Source: Notamacropus eugenii
Lineage: Eukaryota; Chordata; Mammalia; Diprotodontia; Macropodidae
Assembly: GCF_028372415.1 (NCBI RefSeq)
Contig: NC_092875.1
Coordinates: 355,562,233-355,626,232 of the forward strand
Length of the DNA stretch: 64,000 nucleotides
Direction of reading: 5' to 3'
Shown: positions 56,501-64,000 of the stretch, piece after piece
Numbering within the stretch: position 1 is the stretch's first letter
Layout: each line of letters begins with the position of its first letter
Notes under the pieces: model-generated
The model's input: the letters and a program-made list of their open reading frames with translations, nothing else
What the model was told of the DNA's origin: nothing
Databases searched by the model: none
Program-made: the position numbers and the translations under genes

Positions 56501-57617
56501 ACCATCAGAGGAAGATATCAAAGTCAAGATTTCTAAAATCTCCAAAATATATGCAATGTTCTCACATAATGGAAGAGCTCAAAAAATATTTTGAAAATCA
56601 AGTAAGAGAGGTGGAGTAAAAATTGGGAAGAGAAATGAGAGTAATCCAAGAAAATCATGAAAAATGAGTCAATGGCTTGCTAAAGAGAGACACAAAAAAT
56701 ACTGACGAAAATACTATCTTTAAAAACAGACTAATCCAAATGGCAAGAGAGGTCCAAAAAGTCAACAAGGAGAAGAATGGAAATGGAGGTTCAAAATCTC
56801 ACTGAAGAAAATAGTTCTTTATAAATTAGAATGGAGCACATGGAAACAAATGACTTATGAGAAACCAAGAAATTATAAAACAAAGCCAAAAGAATGAAAA
56901 AAAAAAGAAGACAATATGAAATATCTCATTGGAAAAACAACTGACCTGGAAAGTAGATCCAGGAGAAATAATTTTAAAATTATTGGTCTACCTGAAAACC
57001 ATGATAAAAAACAACAACACAAAAATGCCTAGATATCATCTTCCAAAAGTTATCAAGGAAAGCTGCCCTTATTTCTAGAACCAGAGGGTAAAACAGAAAT
57101 GGAAAGAATTCACTTATCACCTCCTAAAAGAGATCCCCAAAGGAAAATTCCTAGGAATATTGTAGCAAAATTCCAGAGTTTCTAGGTCAAGGAGAAAATA
57201 TTACAAGCAGCCAGAAAGAAACAATTCAAGTATTGTGGAAATACAATCAGGATAACACAGGATTTAGCAACTTCTATGCTAAGGGATAGAAGGACTTGGA
57301 ATATGATATACCAGAGGTCAAAGGAGATAGCATTAAAATCAAGAATCACCTACCCATCAAAACTGAGTATAATACTTTGGGGGAAAAAATGGAATTTCAG
57401 TGAAATAGAGGACTTCCAAGCATTCTTGTTGAAAAGACCAGAGATGAATAGAAAATCTGACTCTCATATACAAGAATCAAGAGAAACATGAAAAGGTAAA
57501 TGGGAAAGAGAAGCCTTAAGGAACTCGTTAAAGTTGAACTGTTTACATCCCTACATGGAAAGAAATTATTTGTAACTTGAGACCTTTTTTCAATATTAGG
57601 GTAGTTAGAGGGAATAT

Positions 57618-57705
57618 ATATATACACACATATATATGTGTGTGTGTATGTACATGTATATTATATATGTGTAGGTATGTATATGCACATGTGTGTATGT
57701 GTGCT

Positions 57706-57764
<59 letters not shown>

Positions 57765-57778
57765 GCATGCACACATAG
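57618..57778. repeat. (TA)n/(TG)n microsatellite in HAL1
   Basis: Mixed ATAT, GTGT and CATA units, including an (AT)n block at 57,719-57,751, precede 'cacatagacagaggtcacag'. Shorter arrays stand at the homologous place in other copies. Confidence 0.93.
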
Positions 57779-58094
57779 ACAGAGGTCACAGGGTGAGCTG
57801 AGTATGAAAGAGAGAATACCTAAAATATAAAATTTACTGTTGATTGGAATGTACTAGGAATAAGAGAAAGGGAGAGTTAGATTGTACCAAATCATTTCAC
57901 ATAAAAGAGGGAAGAAAGAGCTTCTACAATGGAGGGGAAGAGGGGGGAGATGAAAGGAAATTATTGAGCCTTACTGTCATGGAATTCAACTTAAGGAGAG
58001 AATAACACATTCCATTGAATATGGAAATCTATTTTACAATGAAGGAAGGCAAGGGGAAAGGGAATAGGCATTTTTTTTGGTTTACCTCTGTTTT

Positions 58095-58238
58095 TCTTTC
58101 TCTGCCTTTCTTAATCTCTCTCTCTCTTCATCTTTCTTTGTCTCTGTCTCTCAGTCTCTCTGTCTCTGTGTCTGTCTGTGCGTTTGTGTGTGTGTCTCTC
58201 TCTGCCCTCTCTCTGTCTCTCTGTCTTTCTCTCATTCC
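58095..58238. repeat. (CT)n/(CTGT)n pyrimidine-rich microsatellite
   Basis: Irregular CTCT, CTGT and GTGT units. The Ser/Leu/Val frames on the plus strand come from it. Confidence 0.93.
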
Positions 58239-58977
58239 CACCTCCAGTATTTCAGGAAGCAATTCAGTTTGGGTGGAACAAAACATAAAAGCCATGGTAT
58301 GAAGTAAAACTGGGTAGGTAAATGGAAAATAGATCATGGTGTACAATGAAAATTTTATCCTTAAGAAAATGGGGTGCCATTGCACAATTTTTAAGTATGA
58401 ATGGAAAGAGATGAAACATGCAGATATACCTTTATTATAAATGAATGAAATTGAGTTGAAATGAATTTTAGATCAGTGATCAGCAAAGTCATCTAATATT
58501 AAGCATGAAATGAGAAAATGCAGAACAGATCAAAAGATAGCCAGTTTTCATTCCAAAACAAAGAAGAGTCATTGTCTTATTGGTCCTACCACCAATGAAG
58601 CTCAGAGAACTTGGAGAACAGTGCAGAAGCTTCCATACAGCCAATGGAACTGGTGAGTCTGAAATGACTGAAACTTACTTATATTGATAAAAAGTTAATT
58701 TAATGGTCATTTAAAAAAACACAAGCTATAACATTTTGGAAAGGTCTCAACATTTTTGAGTTTGAAGTACCTTAGTTTCTGCTCAATATTGTAAATAAAT
58801 GTAACTTCCATTGGCTTAAGAGACCTTTCCCCTGAATAAATGACTTGGTGAAATGAGATAATTCTCAGATGTATTGGGAGCTCCTAAAGAAAACATAGAA
58901 TCCAACTCCAATAAAGAGTAGAACTTCATTAACTTTCAGCAATAGGGGTATCTTTGTTTTAAAACTCCTCACACATC

Positions 58978-59340
58978 CTATTCTCTTTCTTCTTGCAAGC
59001 TTTGTTTTATCAGTCTATAACGAAGGTATTGAGTGCTGGCACAGGCCCTCCCAGTGGGAGCTGAGGAAGATTTCTGTGATTCTCTAATTATCACTTTGAC
59101 ATCGTGCTGATTCAGTCCTTTTGCCACTGCACACAGGTGACAGAAGAAGCCCCATGTGACAAGAAACACCAGAAAAAGACACACATATGTTTGAATGCAG
59201 AGTACTCTAAGAGCAGAGATGAGTGACTCTATGTGTAAGCCATAGATTCTTACTTCATAAACTTGGGGAAAGGGGCATCTTTGGGTAACCCCATAATTAG
59301 AGAAATTCTGTGGTGATTCAACCAAGGACATCAATAACAA
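58978..59340 (-). CDS. Unidentified 120-codon frame with one predicted membrane segment
   Basis: I do not recognise this product. The frame opens at 59,340 with 'MLLMSLVESPQNFSNYGVTQ'. Residues about 43-73 form a long hydrophobic stretch with aromatics and cysteines ('VCLFLVFLVTWGFFCHLCAV'), long enough to cross a membrane once. The tail is polar and basic, ending 'YLRYRLIKQSLQEERE'. The amino-acid mix is unlike the simple-repeat or LINE frames around it. It lies in the insert at 58.07-59.81 kb, itself inside a HAL1, so it could be the coding part of a retrocopied transcript, a pseudogene, or a chance frame. A frame this long outside repeats is uncommon in such AT-rich DNA, but that is not proof. 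Confidence 0.3.
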   Translation of the reverse strand: MLLMSLVESPQNFSNYGVTQRCPFPQVYEVRIYGLHIESLISALRVLCIQTYVCLFLVFLVTWGFFCHLCAVAKGLNQHDVKVIIRESQKSSSAPTGRACASTQYLRYRLIKQSLQEERE

Positions 59341-62300
59341 TGATTTCTAAAACTTTCTTTTGAAAGGGATGGGTGTTATAGTGCTAACTGCATTTTTCAG
59401 ACAGTTCAAAGATGTACACCTATATTCCCTGTGTCACACAGTAAACCAATGTGAAAACAGGGCTAGACTGTAGATGAAAATTTTTACCTATCAGTGGTGG
59501 TAATACCACCTACTTCTCATTTATATTGAGTTATAGTATACAAAGCATTTTATATACATTATTTCATATGATTCTCATAAACATATAAAGGGCAAGGGAA
59601 GATTTTTTTATCTATTGGTAGAGACAGTTGGGGTTAGGACAAGTCTTTGAAAGGTATATAGATGACAAAAATTGAATTTAACTTAATGAGGACTTACTAG
59701 GTCCTCATTATTATGATAATCATTGAGGGTTCAAACACAAAAATGAAATAGTACCTGCCCTCAAGGAGTTTATAGGAGAGGGAAGATAATATGAGGCACA
59801 GCAAATTGAGGAAAGGGATAATCAGAAGCAAATACTATTGTGGGAGGACAGGTCAAGGGAGAGAACGGAATAAATGGAGGGCAGGATAGGACAGAAGGAA
59901 ATGTGGTCAGTCTTTTACAACATAAATATTACGGAAGTGCTTTGCATTGTTACACATGTATGACCTGTATTGAATTACTTGTTTTCTCAATGAGGGTGGA
60001 AGGAGAGGGAGGGAGAGAATATGGAACTCAAAGCTTTAAGAATGAAAGTTAAATATCATTTTAGCACGCAACTGGAAATTAAGCTATACAGGCAATGAAG
60101 TATAGAAATCTACAGGAAAGTAGAGGGGAAGGAGGATGGAAGAAGTTTGGGTAATAGAATAGGGAGGACAGACTGGAGGAAGGGGTGGATGGGGTGCATG
60201 ATATCCTGAGGTGGGGGGTGGGGAGAGATGGGTAGAAAATTTGGAATTCAAATTCTTTTGGAAGTGATTGTTAAAAAATGAAAAATAAATAAAGTATATA
60301 TTTTAAAAAGTTGACTTTCCTTTTAGAAAAGTAGATCAAAGAACCTGTGATAGGAGGCTCTCCAGTGTATGTTGGGGTGCTTACTGATACACCAACATTC
60401 ATCACTTTCCTTTTAGGAGTGACGTGGTATTAGGGTTCTTTTAATTTGAATTTCCCTAATCAAAAGTGTTTTAGAGTGCTTCCTCATTTGCCTATGGATA
60501 ATTGTGCTTTTTTTGTCTGAAAACTGCTTTTTCATATGCTTTGACAATTTGTGAATTGGATAATGGCTTGCATTCTAATAAATTTGACCCAGTTCTCTAT
60601 AAATTTGAGAAATGAAGACTTTATCAGAGACACTTGCTATAAAGATTGTTTCCTGCTTTCAGCTTTCCTTTTAATTTTGGTTACATTGGTTTTGTCTGTA
60701 CAAAAGCTTTTTAATTTAATAAAAATTACCTACTTCATAATTTAAAACGCTCTCTACCTCTTGTTTGGTCATGAATTCTTCCCCTCTACTCTGTCTCTCT
60801 CTGCTTCAATTGTATTTCTTGTAAACAACACACACAATATATTGTAGAATTTTTATTTTGAACCATTCTGCTATGCACTTCTGTTTTATGGGAGAGTTCT
60901 TATTTACATTCACAGTTAGTGTTACTAACTGTATTTGCCTCCATCATATTCTTCTGCCTGTTTGTCCTCTCTCATTTCACCCTTTCCCTCCTCTCTAGTA
61001 GTTTGAGTCTGCCTAGCACCTTGCTTGACCTTCCTTCATTTCTGTCAATCCACACCCTTCTTTACTTGACCTCTTCCCTCCCTACTTCCCTGTGGGATAA
61101 GATAGATTTCTACATTCAACTGATTGTGTGTAGTATTCCCTCTTTGAGCCAACACTGAGGAGAATAAGATTCAATAAATGTTCATCAACCATACTCCCAT
61201 TTTCCCCTCCACTATGGTAGATTCTTTTGCACTTCTTCATGTAAAATAATTTATCCCATTCTACCACTCCCTTCAGCACCCATTGTACTCCTCTTTCTTA
61301 TTCCTTTTTTATGCCACTCCCTCAAATTCACCTTATACCTATGCCCTCTATGTATATTCCTTCTAGCTATATTATTAGAGATACAATTATTAAGAATTAC
61401 AAATACCATCCCATGTAGGGGTGTAAACAGTTTAGCTCTATTGAGTACTTTGTTTTCTTTTCCCTTTTTACCTCTTTATGCTTCTCTTAGGTCTTGATAT
61501 TGGAAGTCAATTTTTTTTCTTTAATTCTGGTTTTCTCCTTATGAAAACTTGAAATCCTTCTATTTCATTGAATGCACTTTTTTTGCTTCATAGATTATGC
61601 TTGATTTTGCTGGTTAAGATTCTTGGTTATAGTTCTAGCTCCTTTGCGTTCTAGAATATTATTTTCCACGATCTCTGGTCCTTTAATGTTGCAGCTGCCA
61701 AGTACTGTGTAATACTGATTTTGGCTTCTCAATATTTTAATCACTTCTTTCTGGACACTTGTAGTATTTTTTCCTTGACCTGATAGTTCTGAAATCTGAC
61801 TCTAATATTCTTCGGATTTTTTTGGGGAGCGGTGGGGGTGGGCGATCTTTTTCTTGAGGTGATTGGTGGATTCTTTCAATGCCTATTTTGCCCTCTGATT
61901 CCAAGACATCAAGGCAGTTTTCCTTGATAGTTTCTTGAAGCATGCAATCCAGATCCTTCTTGTGATTTTGGATTTCAGATATTCCAGTAATTCTGATATT
62001 AACTCTCCTGGATCTATTTTTCAATTACTTTTTTTCTCCATGAGGTACTTTATATTTTCTTCATTTTTTCATGCTTTTAAATTTGTTTGACTGATTTCTG
62101 ATGTCTCATAGAAACAACTTCCACTCACCCAATTCTCACTTTTAAAGTGTTATTATTCCCAATTAGCTTCAGTACTTTCTTTTCCATTTGGCTAATTGTG
62201 CTCTTTAAGGAGTAATTTTCTTGAGTTGATTTTTGTATCTCCTTTTCCATGTCTGTTCTACTTTTTTAGCAGTTCTTTTCTTTTTTCAAGCTGCTGACTC

Positions 62301-63450
62301 TTTTTTCATGATTCTTTTGTGTCACTTTCATTTGTTTTCCTAACTTTTCCTCCACCTTTCTTATATGATTTTTAAGCTCCTCTTTGAGTTCTTCCATAAA
62401 TTCTTTCTGGACTTGAGACCATTTCCTCTTTTCCTTTTGAGTTTTTCCCATAGGTGTTTTGACATTGTTGTCTTCTTCTGAGTTTGTGTCTTGGTCTTTC
62501 TTGTCACCATAATAGTTTTCTATGATCATATTATTTTTTCTTTGTTTTTTTTTTTTTTTTGCTCATCTTCTTTATGCCTTTTTCATTTATTTTACATTTG
62601 AGCTCTGATTCCAGGGTAGAAAGGACACTGTCTCAGGCTTCTTGTACCATGGGCTGCACACATAGGATGTTTACTTGGTGCTATGCTAATATTGCCTGGA
62701 GTCCCATGGGGAACCTTCATGTTTGGTGCTGTGCTGAGTGGGTGGGGATGGTGGTGACTGGGACTGCTGGAGGCTGTGGGAGTCTGGTAGCTTACCTGGT
62801 ACTGAGTGGGATGTTAGTAGTGGTTTGTAGTATGTTCTGAGGCCTGGTGGGGTTTTTCTCTTTCCCCAGAGCTGTACAAAGCAGGTAGATGTCTGACCAC
62901 TGCAGATGTGCTGAAAGCAAATTGTGCTCTAGTTGCTGGAAGATTCCTGTTAATTGATTCAACCATTCTTTAGATCAATTTGGAACTCTTCCCAAAAGGG
63001 CTATAAAACTCTTTAGCCTAGCAGTACCATTACTATGTCTGTATTGAAAAAGAGATAAAAAAATAAAATGGAAAAGGACCTATATATATGGAAATATTTA
63101 TAGAAGTTCTTTTCTGGTGGCACAGGGATGGAAATTGGGAGGATGTCCATCAAATGGAGAATGGCTGAACAAATTTTGATATGTGAATATGATGGAATGA
63201 TATTGTGCTATAAGAAACGATGAGTAGAATGCTCTCAGAAAAAACTGTACCAACTTAGCGTGAGATGACACCAAGTGAAATGTACTATGTACAAAGTAAC
63301 AACATTATTGTGAGATGATCAGATGGAAATGATTTAGCTATTCTCAGCAGTATAATGATCCATGATGTGTCTGAAGGCTTTATGATGAAAAATGCTGTTT
63401 CCTCCCCCAAAGACATTATTGAATTGCAGTGTATTTAAATGATCCGCACC

Positions 63451-64000
63451 AGAGTCCAGTGCCTTTTTTTTCTCTTACTCTTTATGATCTGTGGAACATC
63501 CATAAATGTTTGAAACAAAATGAGGTCCTTACTTTCTAGCTGACTCAAAGATCTCAGAGCCAAGGCATTATTATGAATCATTCTCAGTAATAATTGTAAA
63601 GATGCAGTGACATGAGGATGTATACAAACACACATGTACACACAAATGTATGTATAAATGGAACAAATGATAAAGTTGAAAGAGTTTTTGATTTGAAAGA
63701 AAACAAAGAGACTGCCCCTAGAGATGATGATTTTTTCCCCAGGAAATTCTGAGGTGTCTTCATGATATGAGAAGAGAGATTTTCTGTCAATAGCTTAAAT
63801 CCACACTGCAAGCAGGATGAGTATATCTAGAATGTAGGAGCCAAAAGGAGAAGAGAGAGAAATTAGGACATATTGGAAGATAATGGCTTTTTAACTACAA
63901 GTAGAGCTACAGAACGTTCAGTACCTGATAAAAATTGCCCAGGAGCCTATATCTGTTGAGATGACAAATTTATTCACTGCAAGCAATTATATTGAAAATG
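63451..64000. other. No clear feature
   Basis: After the end of the outer L1 remnant I see a short 'acacatgtacacacaaatgt' run at 63,629 and no recognisable coding frame or repeat. Confidence 0.4.

Larger units (their letters stand above)
58067..59809 (-). other. Insert of about 1.74 kb in HAL1, possibly a retrocopied transcript
   Basis: HAL1 3' UTR sequence stops near 58,066 and resumes near 59,810. The 9-bp word ggaaaggga flanks it (58,055-58,063 and 59,810-59,818). A run of eight T at 58,071-58,078 would be a short poly(A) tail of a minus-strand insert, though no AATAAA precedes it closely. Next to that tail is a CT-rich tract (58,085-58,235). The far end contains old SINE-type sequence at about 59,500-59,800 ('cctgccctcaaggagtttat', 'tttcatatgattctcataaa'), so the source RNA would have carried those repeats. 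An unassigned 120-codon frame lies within. A non-retro origin cannot be excluded. Confidence 0.5.
55674..60305 (+). repeat. HAL1 element inside the solo LTR
   Basis: It starts 'ggggtggagccaaaatggaa'. The flanking words aaaagttgcctttcct (55,657-55,672) and aaaagttgactttcct (60,306-60,321) differ at one position and mark the target duplication. The 5' UTR runs to about 56,385, and ORF1 remnants from about 56,390 to 57,490 ('KSRITYPSKLSIILWGKKWN'). A microsatellite follows at 57,618-57,778, then the purine-rich 3' UTR, interrupted at about 58,067-59,809 by an insert, and resuming to an A-rich end near 60,305. There is no ORF2. Without the insert the length is about 2.9 kb. ORF1 has several breaks. 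Confidence 0.88.
55169..60391. mobile_element. Solo LTR of an ERV, split by a HAL1 insertion
   Basis: The LTR parts are 55,169-55,673 and about 60,322-60,391, some 575 bp in total. It starts TGTGAGG and ends GATACA, and the 5-bp word ccaac flanks it at 55,164-55,168 and 60,392-60,396, with L1 sequence continuing on both sides. A TATA-like 'ggtataaatac' lies near 55,380. The 5-bp duplication points to the ERV3/ERV-L class. No internal retroviral genes are present, so it is what remains after recombination between two LTRs. It is younger than the L1 around it and older than the HAL1 inside it. Confidence 0.82.
54390..62954 (-). repeat. Internally deleted L1, antisense, inside the outer element
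   Basis: The 11-bp word tgattcaacca stands at 54,379-54,389 and 62,955-62,965, and the outer L1 ORF2 sequence continues across it, so the span between is one insertion with later additions. On the minus strand a 5' UTR (62,954-62,560) leads to ORF1 remnants at 62,529-62,266 ('EELKEELKNHIRKVEEKLGK') and 62,024-61,737 ('SRRVNIRITGISEIQNHKKD'). A short ORF2 N-terminal part lies around 60,830-60,780. It jumps near 60,775 to the ORF2 C-terminal part at 60,770-60,392, which continues at 55,168-54,640. The 3' UTR follows to 54,390. It is split by the solo LTR at 55,169-60,391. Most of ORF2 is missing. Confidence 0.88.
48666..63450 (+). repeat. Outer L1/HAL1 copy of a nested retroelement cluster
   Basis: The element itself occupies 48,666-49,849, 52,775-54,389 and 62,955-63,450; the rest is later insertions. 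The 5' UTR begins near 'ggatggcagatggcagagaa'. ORF1 remnants run from about 49,370 to 49,849 and resume in register at 52,791 ('aaaaattagaatggaacaaa') to about 53,440. A purine-rich 3' UTR-like region follows at 53,560-54,040 and then L1 ORF2 3' sequence from 54,090 ('ctcaaatatatggggaactg', 'ccatttcccaatggataaat'), continuing at 62,955 ('tttggaactcttcccaaaag', 'agaatggctgaacaaatttt'). ORF2 upstream of that point is absent. It is broken in many places and is the oldest layer. Confidence 0.82.

Noticed and set aside
48666-63450. A single large composite element or segmental duplication
   Set aside because: Each boundary has its own target duplication and the host sequence resumes in register, which fits successive insertions better.

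Overview
This window looks like repeat-dense, gene-poor DNA from a marsupial (metatherian) nuclear genome. The evidence is the mix of repeat families. There are many CR1/L3, L2 and MIR/CORE-SINE remnants, tRNA-headed marsupial SINEs with an RTE-like tail, an RTE reverse-transcriptase remnant, and several L1 and 'half-L1' (HAL1) elements that carry ORF1 but no ORF2. I cannot tell an opossum from an Australian marsupial by eye. I found no intact host protein-coding gene, no functional RNA gene, no CRISPR array and nothing bacterial. Family names come from recognition of conserved words and peptides, not from a database search.

Layout. Positions 1-13,200 hold old fragments: L3 (2.27-3.12 kb and 10.97-11.52 kb), an RTE-type SINE (3.49 kb), an RTE LINE on the minus strand (4.04-5.35 kb), L1 pieces, and a hAT-type MITE with 8-bp target duplications (12,476-12,677). 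From 13 to 22.5 kb there is a 5'-truncated L1, a long pyrimidine tract, an L2 split by a SINE, a purine tract, more L2, and a long (AT)n array. From 22.95 to 27.5 kb lies an internally deleted L1. A second hAT-type MITE sits inside a SINE at 28.65 kb. From 30,748 to 36,551 lies a HAL1 with 15-bp target duplications, into which a processed copy of RNF2 (RING1B, Polycomb E3 ligase) was inserted in antisense. From 36.6 to 48.6 kb the sequence is mostly unassigned, with an L1 3' end, an RTE-like reverse-transcriptase scrap, a 77-bp Tc1/mariner-type MITE, an L3 fragment and tetranucleotide arrays.

Positions 48.67-63.45 kb are the most structured part: a nest of retroelements whose junctions can be read directly. 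An outer plus-strand ORF1-bearing L1/HAL1 copy was hit twice. At 49,850-52,774 it received a young minus-strand HAL1 with a perfect 16-bp target duplication, an open 365-codon ORF1, a GC-rich 5' UTR with tandem units and a poly(A) tail. At 54,390-62,954 it received an internally deleted minus-strand L1. That L1 was then hit by a solo LTR (55,169-60,391, 5-bp duplication). The LTR was split by another HAL1 (55,674-60,305). That HAL1 in turn holds a roughly 1.7-kb insert with a short poly(T) at one edge and an unidentified 120-codon reading frame.

The parts worth following up are the young HAL1 with its upstream and antisense reading frames, the 120-codon frame in the innermost insert, the two hAT-type MITE copies, and the microsatellites that recur at the same internal position of the HAL1 and L1 copies.
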